Of a DNA stretch of 64,000 bases, positions 16,168-26,082 are shown piece by piece. The position numbers were made by a program, and so were the translations under genes. Numbering within the stretch: the stretch's first letter is position 1; each line of letters begins with the position of its first letter. Source of the DNA: Acidobacteriaceae bacterium (lineage in GTDB: Bacteria; Acidobacteriota; Terriglobia; Terriglobales; Acidobacteriaceae); assembly GCA_025350325.1 (NCBI GenBank), contig JANXYB010000013.1, forward strand, positions 36,939 through 100,938. Direction: 5' to 3'. Below the pieces are notes generated by a model. It was not told the origin of the DNA. It made no database searches and worked only from the letters and a program-made list of their open reading frames with translations.

Positions 16168-16935
16168 ATGGCAACTGTTCAAAATCCCTCGACAACCCCA
16201 CTACGTCAGGGTGTCCAGCCACTGCGCGCGGGCCAGGGGACAAGCTTTCTATGGCGCAAGCTTCATTCGCTGCTTGGCATCATCCCCATCGGCGCATTTT
16301 TCATTGAGCATCTACTGTCGAACTTCGAGGCTCTCAAAGGACCAGCCGCGTATGGCGCGCAAGTAAAGTTCCTCAATGCGCTTCCCCTTGTCCGCGTGCT
16401 GGAGTGGACATTTATTTTCCTGCCCATCCTCTATCACGGCCTTTACGGCATGTACATCTGGATACGCGGCAAATCAAACGTCGTTTATTACCCGTGGGCC
16501 GGCAATTGGATGTACGCAGCGCAGCGCTGGACCGGCCTGATCGCTATCCTTTACATCGGCCAGCACGTCTGGCGGCAGCGTTTCGCGGGCGTCAGCCTGC
16601 CGGAAAATCCCGGCGCCGCATTCGCCAAAGTTCAGCACGAACTCGCCAGTCCAATCATGCTTGCCGTCTACGTCATCGCCATGATCGCCATCTGCTGGCA
16701 CTTCTCGTACGGCATCTGGCTTTTCGCCGCCAAGTGGGGCATCACGCCCGGCACCATCGCCCGCCGACGCTTTGGCTATGCCTGTGGCGCCCTCGGCTTT
16801 GTGCTGTTGATCATGGGGCTCGCCAGCATCTGGGCATTCATCAGCCCGAAGTATCGCAACGCACCTGAGAACGTAACTCCCGTGGTCGCGTATCTTCACT
16901 CCACGGCTCCGCCCTACGCTGCTATAGCCGGTTAG
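16168..16935 (+). CDS. sdhC: Succinate dehydrogenase cytochrome b subunit (B-type)
   Basis: A 255-residue membrane anchor of complex II, of the single-anchor B-type (b558) family with about five transmembrane helices and two b-type hemes. Likely heme-ligand histidines fall in the helices: KLHSLLGIIPIGAFFIEH, YHGLYGMYIW, IGQHVWRQRF and CWHFSYGIWLF. It hands electrons from the SdhB clusters to the quinone pool in the cytoplasmic membrane. The gene order C-A-B and the single anchor are the Bacillus/Acidobacteriota/delta-proteobacterial arrangement. The ATG at 16168 is set by an ideal ribosome site. Confidence 0.93.
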   Translation: MATVQNPSTTPLRQGVQPLRAGQGTSFLWRKLHSLLGIIPIGAFFIEHLLSNFEALKGPAAYGAQVKFLNALPLVRVLEWTFIFLPILYHGLYGMYIWIRGKSNVVYYPWAGNWMYAAQRWTGLIAILYIGQHVWRQRFAGVSLPENPGAAFAKVQHELASPIMLAVYVIAMIAICWHFSYGIWLFAAKWGITPGTIARRRFGYACGALGFVLLIMGLASIWAFISPKYRNAPENVTPVVAYLHSTAPPYAAIAG

Positions 16936-16971
16936 CAGTTATGCAGTTCTGAGGAAAGGACTCGATAGATA

Positions 16972-18747
16972 ATGGCAGCACCCAAAATCATTGTGGTTGG
17001 CGGAGGACTTGCCGGCCTCGCAGCGGTCATCAAGATCGCCGAGGCAGGCGGCAGCGTTGACCTTTTCTCGATCGTCCCGGTCAAGCGTTCACATTCGGTT
17101 TGCGCGCAGGGCGGCATCAACGCCGCGAAAGATCTCAAAGGTGAGGGTGACACCACCGATAAGCACTTCGACGACACAATCTATGGTGGCGACTTCCTCG
17201 CCAATCAGACCCCCGTTAAAGCCATGTGTGAAGCGGCGCCCGCCATCATCGACTTGCTCGATCGCATGGGCGTGCCCTTTAACCGCACTCCAGAGGGCCT
17301 GCTCGACTTCCGCCGCTTTGGCGGCACTCTCTACCAGCGCACTGCTTTTGCCGGAGCCACAACCGGCCAGCAACTTCTCTACGCCCTCGACGAACAGGTC
17401 CGCCGTTACGAAGCCGAAGGCAAAGTCAAAAAGTTCGAGGGCTGGGAATTCCTCTCCGCCGTAATCGACTCCAAAGGGCAGGCCCGAGGCATCACCGCGC
17501 TCGACCTTCGCACCATGGAACTCCGCTCCTTTTCCGCCGACGCCATCATCCTCGCCACCGGTGGCATCGGCGCGATCTTCGGCAAGAGCACTAACTCGGT
17601 CGTCTGCACCGGCTCTGCGCAGTCCGCGCTCTTTCAGCAAGGTGCCTATTACGCCAATGGTGAATTTATTCAGGTGCACCCTACCTGCATTCCCGGCGAA
17701 GATAAACTACGCCTGATGTCTGAATCCGCACGCGGTGAGGGCGGCCGTGTCTGGGTGCCCCGCAACGCCGGTGAGAAGCGTCCCATCAAGCAAATTCCCG
17801 AGTCCGACCGCTTTTATTTCCTTGAAGAGTGGTATCCGAAATACGGCAACCTCGTGCCTCGCGATGTCGCCACCCGCGCCATTCACAAAGTTGTCTATGA
17901 GCTTGGTCTGGGCCTCGATGGACAGCCCATGGTCTATCTCGACCTTACCCACATCGATCGCGCAACCCTTAATCGCAAGCTCGAAGGCATTCTCGAAATC
18001 TACGAGAAATTTGTGGGTGACGATCCGCGCGATGTGCCGATGAAAATCTTCCCCGGCATGCACTACACCATGGGCGGCATGTGGGTCGACTTCAACCAGA
18101 TGACCAACATCCCGGGCATCTTCGCTGCCGGCGAGTGCGAATACCAGTACCACGGCGCTAATCGCCTTGGCGCAAACTCCCTCGTCAGTTGCATCTTCGG
18201 GGGCTTCCGTTCCGGCCCCATTGCCCTGGCCTACGCCAAGAGCCTGGCCGCAGCAGAAGGGGATGGCGGCCACGGTGCAGAGTTGGCTCGTCAGGCCGAG
18301 ATGAACAAGAGATTGCTCAATAACGAAGGCACTGAGAACCCTTTCAAGCTGTGGCGCGAACTGGGGGCAACCATGACCGAACACGCCACCGTCATCCGCT
18401 ACAACAAGGGCCTCAAGCGAGCCGATGAAAAGATCGTTGAATTACTCGACCGTTTTCAGAAGGTCAACCTCGCGGATCGTACTCAGTGGGCTAACACCAG
18501 CTTCGCCTTTGCGCGTCAACTCTACAACATGCTCGAACTTTCACGCGCCGTGGTCCAGGGCGCGCTTCTCCGCGACGAATCGCGCGGCGCGCACTATAAG
18601 CCCGATTTCCCAGAACGCAATGACGAGAAGTTTTTGAAGACTACCAAGGCCAGTTTCACGGGATCAATAGAAGGCCCGCGCTTCGAATTCGAAGAAGTAG
18701 ACACGCAATTCATCAAGCCGCGCGCACGCAGTTACACCGCAAAATAG
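16972..18747 (+). CDS. sdhA: Succinate dehydrogenase flavoprotein subunit
   Basis: A 591-residue flavoprotein that oxidises succinate to fumarate. The N-terminal FAD-binding motif VVGGGLAGLAA is followed by RSHSVCAQGGINAA, in which His41 is the expected site of covalent FAD attachment. The substrate site motifs HPTCIPGEDKL, SARGEGGRVW, DLTHID and HYTMGGMWVD are visible, and EYQYHGANRLGANSL marks the FAD C-terminal contact. The length matches B-type SdhA. It lies 36 bases after sdhC and 117 before sdhB, so the three are one operon. Confidence 0.97.
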   Translation: MAAPKIIVVGGGLAGLAAVIKIAEAGGSVDLFSIVPVKRSHSVCAQGGINAAKDLKGEGDTTDKHFDDTIYGGDFLANQTPVKAMCEAAPAIIDLLDRMGVPFNRTPEGLLDFRRFGGTLYQRTAFAGATTGQQLLYALDEQVRRYEAEGKVKKFEGWEFLSAVIDSKGQARGITALDLRTMELRSFSADAIILATGGIGAIFGKSTNSVVCTGSAQSALFQQGAYYANGEFIQVHPTCIPGEDKLRLMSESARGEGGRVWVPRNAGEKRPIKQIPESDRFYFLEEWYPKYGNLVPRDVATRAIHKVVYELGLGLDGQPMVYLDLTHIDRATLNRKLEGILEIYEKFVGDDPRDVPMKIFPGMHYTMGGMWVDFNQMTNIPGIFAAGECEYQYHGANRLGANSLVSCIFGGFRSGPIALAYAKSLAAAEGDGGHGAELARQAEMNKRLLNNEGTENPFKLWRELGATMTEHATVIRYNKGLKRADEKIVELLDRFQKVNLADRTQWANTSFAFARQLYNMLELSRAVVQGALLRDESRGAHYKPDFPERNDEKFLKTTKASFTGSIEGPRFEFEEVDTQFIKPRARSYTAK

Positions 18748-18864
18748 CCGCCACGTATTTGTTTGAGGGGAGGGTTTCGACCCCGCCGAACTGAAGCATA
18801 AAAGTATGGGGCGTTAGCACCTGAGAGAACGTCAAACAAGCGCAGACTTTCTACGAAAGGGATC

Positions 18865-19614
18865 ATGGCAAACAAAACCGTAGCTTTTGAAATCAAGCGC
18901 CAGGCCAGCCCCAACGCCCCATCTGTCTGGGAAAACTTCGAGCTTGAATGGCGTCCAGGCATGAATGTCATCTCCGCTATGATGGAGATCGCCGCCAACC
19001 CGGTCACTGCCGACGGCCGCGGCACCACGCCTATCACCTACGACTCCAATTGCCTTGAAGAAATCTGCGGCTCCTGCGCGATGCGCATCAACGGCAAGGC
19101 CCGCATGGCCTGTTCCGCGCTGGTTGACAATCTTGAACAACCCATCAAGGTAGAGCCGCTCTCGAAGTTCCCTCTCGTGCGCGATCTTCAGGTCGACCGC
19201 TCAGTGCTCTTTGAAAACTTGAAGGCGGTCAAAGCCTGGGTCCCCGTCGATGGCACCTATGCCCTCGGCTCCGGGCCGCGCGTTTTCCCTCAGCAGCAGG
19301 AAGCAAATTATCCGCTCTCGAACTGCATCAGTTGTTGCTGCTGCATGGAAGTCTGCCCGCAGTTCAACGACGTCACGAACTTCGTCGGCGCAGCCACCAT
19401 CGCGCAGGTCAAGCTGTTCAATAACCACCCGACCGGTAACGTCTTCAAAGAAGATCGCCTGCGCGCTCTCGCAGGCGATGGTGGCATTCAAGAGTGCGGA
19501 TTCGCGCAGAACTGCGTGGAGGCCTGCCCCAAGCAGCTTCCGCTCACCGAAGCCATCTCCGACATGAGCCGCGACGTCCTCATCCAAAAGGCCAAGGACT
19601 TCCTCCGCGGTTAG
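18865..19614 (+). CDS. sdhB: Succinate dehydrogenase iron-sulfur subunit
   Basis: A 249-residue electron-transfer subunit of complex II. The [2Fe-2S] ligands are Cys63, Cys68, Cys71 and Cys83, and the other clusters use Cys154, Cys157, Cys160 and Cys164 with the late CVEACPK. The segment around 154 reads CISCCCCMEVCP, with two extra cysteines (158, 159) where relatives usually have Gly and Cys; the ligand spacing is still right. The ATG has a GAAAGG just upstream. It is the last gene of the operon; the next gene is convergent. Confidence 0.96.
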   Translation: MANKTVAFEIKRQASPNAPSVWENFELEWRPGMNVISAMMEIAANPVTADGRGTTPITYDSNCLEEICGSCAMRINGKARMACSALVDNLEQPIKVEPLSKFPLVRDLQVDRSVLFENLKAVKAWVPVDGTYALGSGPRVFPQQQEANYPLSNCISCCCCMEVCPQFNDVTNFVGAATIAQVKLFNNHPTGNVFKEDRLRALAGDGGIQECGFAQNCVEACPKQLPLTEAISDMSRDVLIQKAKDFLRG

Positions 19615-19751
19615 TGGTGCTCCGTCGTGATCGTGCAACGTTTAGGACCCGGGACGAAAGAGAATGGAAGGAATGCCTATCGGCATGCTATAAGGTGCGG
19701 GCAAAGTGGCGGCAGTCTAAAGGCATGTGAGTTGGTGACGCTGTGAAGGAC

Positions 19752-20708
19752 TCAGTGCACCATGCTCTGAAACAGCGATGACTTGAGCAGACTGTTGAAG
19801 TCGTTGTCTGATGTCGCGAAGTGAATCGACAACATGCCGCCGCTGGAACTGATGTCGGTCGCCGACAGCGCTTGCTTTTCCGCTTCGCTGCCGCTCAACT
19901 TCTTGTAGAGCACGGCCGCGGTGAGCAACGACGAGACAGTTGCCGCTGCGAAGGTATCTCCGGTCGCGATGGTCAAATTGAATTTGACGCCATGCTGAAA
20001 GTTCATGCCATACCAGGAGGACTCGAGGCGCTTCCGCACGGATTCAAAATCAGTGACAGAGCCGGCTTCACCCAGCACCTGCTTCATCATGATCTCGGTG
20101 CCCTTTTTATCGAGAATGCTCCATAGGGGTTCGTTGTCCACAATATGCATCGCATCCATCATCGGCTGGTTCGTCAGCAAACCGGGGCGAAGACCGTCAC
20201 GCACATTGAGTGCCTGCTTAACCGACTCGGGGCTGCCAAAAACCATGGTTGATGCATCCACGAAGCACAACACCATTCCCGTCTTCGACAGGGGATACAT
20301 CTTGTTGATACGTACCAGCTTTGGCACCACCTTTTGCTTGCGAAAGTTCGCCATGATGTCGCTCACTGGAAACTGCCCCTGTGCAATTCCTACCGTCTCA
20401 AGTTGATCGCCGGAAGTTGAGGTGCGATAGAGAGCGAATGCGAGTTGGTCGACGTCGTGATTGTCGTTGAGGCCCGACTTGCGGAGAGCCTCATCAAATT
20501 GCTTAAGGTCGGGCGGCATGACCCTATCGCGCAGTTCCATCGCAGAATTTGAGTTTTGCATGGCCCGGTAATCGATCACTACCAACTGCTGCACATCGTG
20601 AGGTATGGCTGCACGCGCATCGCCGGATAACTGGGCCGCTTGGGCCGAAGAAACTACCATCCCTAGAAATAAGGCGGAAACTGAAACCTGAACAAAATTT
20701 CTCAACAC
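19752..20708 (-). CDS. Secreted protein of unknown function
   Basis: A 318-residue protein with a signal peptide (MLRNFVQVSVSALFLGMVV..., cleavage after AQA). I do not recognise the family with certainty. It has repeated alpha/beta phrases (VVIDYRAMQNSNSAMELRDR, LCFVDASTMVFGSPESV, MLSIHFATSDNDFNSLLKS) that resemble DUF3352-type periplasmic proteins, in which pairs of similar halves assess a test substrate. The duplicated pattern and the lack of catalytic motifs suggest a binding or structural role. It stands alone, convergent with sdhB and followed upstream by the formiminotransferase. Confidence 0.75.
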   Translation of the reverse strand: MLRNFVQVSVSALFLGMVVSSAQAAQLSGDARAAIPHDVQQLVVIDYRAMQNSNSAMELRDRVMPPDLKQFDEALRKSGLNDNHDVDQLAFALYRTSTSGDQLETVGIAQGQFPVSDIMANFRKQKVVPKLVRINKMYPLSKTGMVLCFVDASTMVFGSPESVKQALNVRDGLRPGLLTNQPMMDAMHIVDNEPLWSILDKKGTEIMMKQVLGEAGSVTDFESVRKRLESSWYGMNFQHGVKFNLTIATGDTFAAATVSSLLTAAVLYKKLSGSEAEKQALSATDISSSGGMLSIHFATSDNDFNSLLKSSLFQSMVH

Positions 20709-20831
20709 TTCACCCTCAATTTCATGCGCTGCAAGCCAAGAATGGCGCTTATGCTGCTTGTCATTTTACTCCGGAAATCATGTGTGTCAGCCACCTCAGC
20801 GGTCCAGTGCTATTACCTTGGTGAGTCGCCG

Positions 20832-21755
20832 CTATGGGTTGCCGGGCCACGCCAACGGAGTATCCAGCCGCCGCTCAAGGACCTTGGTTTGATCATCGAA
20901 CCCAATTAACTGACGCATCCACTCGCTGTCGCGCTCACAGGCCGCTTCCGGGACGAGGCCAATGATCTCGCTTTCAACCGGAGCCGTTTTATGACGAAGT
21001 GCCAGCCTTGAAACGGCACTGTAAACCTGGGAAACAGGAGTGCGCACGAAATCAGTAATGTTCATTGATAGTTGCGCGCGCCCATGCGCGAGGACGCCCA
21101 TGGCCTTCACGCCTTTCAAAGTTCCGGAATCGCGAATCTCCCGCGCAATAGCCCGCACCATGGCCACGTCGGCAGAGTCGAAGTAGACGTTGTATGTAAC
21201 CAGAAATCTGCGCGCTCCCACGGCGCATGCGCCCGCTGTTGGATGCAGGCCGGGACCGCCCAGGTCAGGCCTGCGCGCTGCCTCTTTGCGCACCGAATCG
21301 CGCAGTCCCTCAAATTGGCCTCTGCGCACGTCTTCAAGGTTCGCGCGGTCAGGGCGAGCTGCGGCGCTCTCGTAGAAGTACACGGGCAGCCCATACCGCC
21401 GCCATATTTCCAAGCCCGCCTGGCGAGCCAGCATGACGCACTGCTCCAGCTTGATATTGACGATGGGAACGAAGGGAATGACGTCAGCTGCGCCGATGCG
21501 CGGGTGCACACCCTGTTGCGTGGTGAGATCGATGAGTTCTACGGCTTTGCCGACTCCGCGCACCGCCGATTCAACTACAGCGCCGGGCTCACCGGCAATC
21601 GTTACGACGGAGCGGTTGTGATCGGCGTCCATCGACCAGTCGAGCAGCCGCACCCCATCCATCCGCATCGCGGCCACAATCGCTTCAACGCGACGGGCAT
21701 CCCGCCCCTCTGAGAAATTGGGAACGCACTCGACAACCGCATCTTGATTGGTCAA
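20832..21755 (-). CDS. Glutamate formimidoyltransferase, stand-alone
   Basis: A 307-residue formiminotransferase that moves the formimino group from formiminoglutamate to tetrahydrofolate in histidine breakdown. The motif VECVPNFSEGRD at the start and MDADHNRSVVT, HPRIGAADVIPF, and LHPTAGACAVGAR later are diagnostic. It lacks the cyclodeaminase domain that is fused in the paralogue at 34995-36503. The two share the same core motifs but differ widely elsewhere. It lies between a secreted protein and a PagL-like gene, away from hut genes, so a different role or a redundant copy is possible. Confidence 0.9.
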   Translation of the reverse strand: MTNQDAVVECVPNFSEGRDARRVEAIVAAMRMDGVRLLDWSMDADHNRSVVTIAGEPGAVVESAVRGVGKAVELIDLTTQQGVHPRIGAADVIPFVPIVNIKLEQCVMLARQAGLEIWRRYGLPVYFYESAAARPDRANLEDVRRGQFEGLRDSVRKEAARRPDLGGPGLHPTAGACAVGARRFLVTYNVYFDSADVAMVRAIAREIRDSGTLKGVKAMGVLAHGRAQLSMNITDFVRTPVSQVYSAVSRLALRHKTAPVESEIIGLVPEAACERDSEWMRQLIGFDDQTKVLERRLDTPLAWPGNP

Positions 21756-21804
21756 ATTTCCGCCTCACTTTGGCGTGAGTCGAGCGAGGCTTGAGAACTC
21801 AGCA

Positions 21805-22527
21805 TCATTTCCAAAACGTATAACCCAACTGCACTTGAATGCTGGCGTTCACACCCGGGTTGCGATCGCCAAGCGAAGCGGACGAGATGTGCACGGCATT
21901 CAATCCCAGGTCTATCGACCGTTTCTGGCTGGTGAAATAGTGCATGCCGATTCCGCCTTGCGGTGAGAAGTTAAAAACCGATGTAGCGCCCGGGATTCCA
22001 TGCGGAACCAGAATGTCGGGGGGAAATTTATGCGTGGTGTATATCAGTCCACCCGCACCTTGAAACCACGGTTGCACGTGGCGCGAATGAGTCAAAAAGT
22101 TCCAGCGAAAGATTACAGGCGTGAGACTGAAGCCAGTGTACGTGCCTCCGCCCACCCGCTCGCTGTAGGTTGCTCCGTGGAAGGTGAAAGTCTGCACATG
22201 GGCTGCCGGAGTGTACGCCTGCCACAACGGCATTACGTTGACGCCCAATGCAAATTGTCCGCTCAGGATTCCAGCATGCAGCACCGGTGTGATTGGCTTT
22301 ACCACCTCCAAGCCGACCGCTAAGAACTTGAAGTGGGAGCGATCTCCCACCCCGGTTCCCCAGTTAACGAAGGGTCCGTAGGACAGGCTTCGGGCATTGC
22401 GCGCCTCCACTATGGGAGATTCCGCGATTTCATGACTATCTTTCGCCGCGCTGGTCGGCGTTTCAGCAGCACCTAATGTGCCGCAAATCAGAAGCAGCAG
22501 AACAAGTTTCGCGATCTGGGTCAACAT
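21805..22527 (-). CDS. PagL/acyloxyacyl hydrolase-like outer-membrane barrel
   Basis: A 240-residue protein with a signal peptide (about residues 1-20) and a beta-barrel body ending in a terminal aromatic strand (VQLGYTFWK). The C-terminal HISSASLGDRNPGVNAS resembles the active site of lipid A 3-O-deacylase PagL, with His213 and Ser215. The catalytic Glu expected about 20 residues later is not seen; an Asn (NASIQ) sits near that point. It may therefore be a non-hydrolytic relative or use another acid. It could act on the lipid A whose synthesis lpxD serves, but this is inference. Confidence 0.72.
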   Translation of the reverse strand: MLTQIAKLVLLLLICGTLGAAETPTSAAKDSHEIAESPIVEARNARSLSYGPFVNWGTGVGDRSHFKFLAVGLEVVKPITPVLHAGILSGQFALGVNVMPLWQAYTPAAHVQTFTFHGATYSERVGGGTYTGFSLTPVIFRWNFLTHSRHVQPWFQGAGGLIYTTHKFPPDILVPHGIPGATSVFNFSPQGGIGMHYFTSQKRSIDLGLNAVHISSASLGDRNPGVNASIQVQLGYTFWK

Positions 22528-22560
22528 CTTCTCTTTTCGTGTACTGAGTTCTCATCCCGC

Positions 22561-22585
22561 AAAAAAGCCGCCACAGTAGGGCGGC
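22561..22585 (-). terminator. Terminator of the yebC transcript
   Basis: Read on the minus strand, GCCGCC and GGCGGC form a 6-bp stem around a 7-base loop, followed by TTTTTT. It lies 25 bases past the yebC stop codon and just upstream of the PagL-like gene. Confidence 0.75.
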
Positions 22586-22609
22586 CTCTTTGGATCACAG
22601 CAGCCTGTT

Positions 22610-23359
<750 letters not shown>

Positions 23360-23433
23360 GAGAACCTCAAAGAAATCAGAATGTACGCACGGACCCGCGC
23401 TTGACGTTGTGAGTATAGCACTGGCGCTCCGTG

Positions 23434-24852
23434 CTAAGCGCCGTCGTCATCGGTCCGGGATCGCCTTTTCTTGCCACCGAATGGTCTCACCTTTTTGATC
23501 CACGAGTAGTACTTACGGTCTTCGCGCATGGTGTGGGTCGCGACTATATCGTGAATGATGAAGCCAAACAAAGCGCCAGCAGTGATCTCCTTGTTGCGGT
23601 AGCGCGTGGCAAAATCATTGGCGAGCGCCAGCAGGTTGCGGTGGCTTTGCTGGTGCGCCTCGAATTGAGGGTACGCGATGGCTTCGAGAAACGCCTCTTC
23701 GTGCTTGAAGTGCTCTTCTATATGAGTAAGCAGTTGTTCAAATAACGGGCCGACTGCGGCCCCCTCTGGATCTGAACTCATTGCCGCTAGAATTCGGTTG
23801 GCGATTTTGAACTTCTGCTGGTGCTCAGCGTCAATCTGGGGATTTCCACAAGCGTAAACCTTGCGCCAATGCATCTCAAGGCGGCCCAGACGATCTGGCC
23901 GACGTACAGATTCGCGCCGCAAATCATCAAGACTGATGTAGACGCGGTTGCGTCCATCCCGCTTGGCTTGATACATCGCTGCATCTGCGCGGTCGAGAAG
24001 AGAGGAGAAGTTTTCGCCGGCGCGACGCGATGCAACTCCGAGGCTGGTCGTAACTTTGAACCCACCTGGAAAATCGTGCGCCTCAAGCGCGCTTCGGATC
24101 CGTTCGCATACCCGTTTGGCGCCGGATGGGCCGGTGTCGGGCAGTAGGATCAGAAATTCCTCTCCTCCCCAGCGACCAAACAAATCCATGGTGCGCAAAC
24201 AACTCCGCGTGATCTCGCCGAACACGCTTAGAACGTGATCCCCGGCGGTATGCCCGTAGTTGTCGTTTACCGCTTTGAACAGATCGAGATCCGCCATCAC
24301 CAGCGAAAGTTTGTAACCATGGCGGCCTGAGCGCTGTAATTCCCCATGAGCCCGGTCGTCGAAACTCAATCGGTTAAGGGCTGTCGTCAAGGAGTCGACG
24401 GAAGCCTGCTTCTCGAGCGCATTTTGCAAGAACTTTCGTTCCGTAATGTCGTGAAAACTGGCGACTAAGAATTCCGGGCTCTCGGTGGATCCGCCTCCTG
24501 GACGGCAAGAAACCTCTGCCCAAATGACCTTTCCGTTCGCGGAGAGGAACCGCTTCTCAAAAACCAACTGCCCAAAGCTGCAGTTTGTTGCAGTCTTTGT
24601 AGGATTGAGCGCGCGGCTATCTCCTTCCGGAACCGACAAATTACCTAGCGATGTTCCAACCAATTGGGACTTGGGAATGCCGAACATTTCGGCTAGGTGC
24701 CCGTTGACTTCGAAGAATCTTCCATGCTGGTCAACCAGACCGATACCAACGCCGGCAAGTTCGAACGCCACTCGGAACCGCTCATGCTCACTAAACAACT
24801 TACGCTTAGCATTAACGGTTCGAGCTACGTGTCTGCGACGGGTAAGCGGCAT
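23434..24852 (-). CDS. PAS-GGDEF diguanylate cyclase with C-terminal hemerythrin
   Basis: A 472-residue signalling protein. A PAS domain with PAC region (about 24-140) is followed by GGDEF (about 148-308) with the active motif GGEEF at 229-233. The inhibitory site RTMD (220-223) lies exactly five residues upstream of GGEEF, so product inhibition by c-di-GMP is expected. Residues about 328-465 are a hemerythrin domain with its diiron His/Glu motifs (DAEHQQ, HIEEHFKHEEAFL, HQQSH, FIIHDIVATH). It should make c-di-GMP from GTP in response to oxygen or redox state bound at the hemerythrin iron. There is no membrane segment. It is a single gene with no c-di-GMP partner nearby. Confidence 0.92.
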   Translation of the reverse strand: MPLTRRRHVARTVNAKRKLFSEHERFRVAFELAGVGIGLVDQHGRFFEVNGHLAEMFGIPKSQLVGTSLGNLSVPEGDSRALNPTKTATNCSFGQLVFEKRFLSANGKVIWAEVSCRPGGGSTESPEFLVASFHDITERKFLQNALEKQASVDSLTTALNRLSFDDRAHGELQRSGRHGYKLSLVMADLDLFKAVNDNYGHTAGDHVLSVFGEITRSCLRTMDLFGRWGGEEFLILLPDTGPSGAKRVCERIRSALEAHDFPGGFKVTTSLGVASRRAGENFSSLLDRADAAMYQAKRDGRNRVYISLDDLRRESVRRPDRLGRLEMHWRKVYACGNPQIDAEHQQKFKIANRILAAMSSDPEGAAVGPLFEQLLTHIEEHFKHEEAFLEAIAYPQFEAHQQSHRNLLALANDFATRYRNKEITAGALFGFIIHDIVATHTMREDRKYYSWIKKVRPFGGKKRRSRTDDDGA

Positions 24853-25051
24853 CCTTCGAATGACCTCGACAGTGTCTCCACCGAAGCCGATTTCGCGGCG
24901 TTCGGCTTCTCATTAATATGCCCACTCCGCTAACAAACTGTATAGGCATTGAGAGGATTAAGTTTATCGGTACGCAAAGATCTTTCATGACACGTCTGCC
25001 AGTCGGAAACGCAACTTTCGCTGGTGGACTGATTGATTTTTAGCTATGTGA

Positions 25052-25936
25052 TTAGCTCAGATCGCCCCCACTGTCGCCCCCGAAATCTCCGCCGCCGTCA
25101 AAGCCCGCACCGCCATCATCCTGCCCCCCGTCGTCCATTGCGGACGTGTCATCTGCGCCAGAGTCGTTGAGGCTGCTGTCATCGAAGCCTGCCTGGTCAT
25201 CGCTGGTCATGCCGTCGCCACCGACTGTGTCCTGGCCCGCACCGCCAAACTGCTGGTCGCCCTGATCGCCAAATTGGCCGAGGCCGTGATGTTCGCTCGA
25301 GCCGGTGTCGAAACCCTGCATACCGTCGTGCTGCGAGCCCGGCTTGTCGTCGTAGTAATTGTTCACGATGGTCTCTCCGCCAGGACCGCCCCCCATCATT
25401 CCCGAACCCATGCCGTGGCCGCCAAAGCCGTGCAGGATAGACTCAACGCCTTCGAAAGCCAGTGCGCCGGCAGCGACGCCCGCAGCAGTTTGCATGGCTC
25501 CACGAAGGAAGCTAGGCGGGCCGCCCACAGGCACATACTGCGTTTGCTGAAACTGCGGCTGACCGTATTGCGGCGGGTTGTAGGACGGTTGGCCATACGG
25601 GGGCTGGCCGTATTGAGGCACTGGTTGATAAGGAGGCGGCTGCTGGGTTGGCGGCACGGGTGCGTGTTCGCCGAGCAGGCGACCCAGGAAACTGGTGGCG
25701 TGTGCCGGCTGACGGGCCTGCTGCAGTTGCTGCTGCAGTTGCGAAACCTGCGCCTTGGCCTGGCTGAGGGCGATGTCCTGCACCAGCACGGTTTGCGCGA
25801 GAATGTAAATGGCGTCCGGGTTGGAGCCCAAAGACCGGTTCAAGAGCGCTTCTGCCTCTGGGTCTTTTTCCTGGAGTTGGGTTTGGTTGATGCGCTCGGT
25901 GAGCGAATTGAGAAGCTGTTCTTCCTGGGGAGTCAA
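25052..25936 (-). CDS. DUF2076 protein with glycine/aspartate-rich tail
   Basis: A 294-residue DUF2076 protein. The family-typical start LTPQEEQLLNSLTERI follows a TTG codon with a perfect GGAGG seven bases upstream, so I set the start there rather than at an ATG 25 codons earlier. After the alpha-helical head comes a coiled coil (VSQLQQQLQQA), a Pro/Gln/Tyr linker, a short hydrophobic Ala/Gly stretch (AAGVAAGALAF), and a Gly/Asp-rich tail of about 100 residues. The family is thought to be periplasmic or envelope-related, but the function is unknown. The low-complexity tail is acidic and probably disordered. Confidence 0.85.
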   Translation of the reverse strand: MTPQEEQLLNSLTERINQTQLQEKDPEAEALLNRSLGSNPDAIYILAQTVLVQDIALSQAKAQVSQLQQQLQQARQPAHATSFLGRLLGEHAPVPPTQQPPPYQPVPQYGQPPYGQPSYNPPQYGQPQFQQTQYVPVGGPPSFLRGAMQTAAGVAAGALAFEGVESILHGFGGHGMGSGMMGGGPGGETIVNNYYDDKPGSQHDGMQGFDTGSSEHHGLGQFGDQGDQQFGGAGQDTVGGDGMTSDDQAGFDDSSLNDSGADDTSAMDDGGQDDGGAGFDGGGDFGGDSGGDLS

Positions 25937-26082
25937 GGTGTAACCTCCGGCGGCCCTCACTACATATGGGGCAGGCCACCTCTCAACAATGAGACGCGAT
26001 CCTGCGGGCAAGGTTGCTCCGCCGGAAGCAGATACGTTCAGGAGCAGTTAGTGGTTCCCGCGACGCAGCCGTTGCCTTGGGC

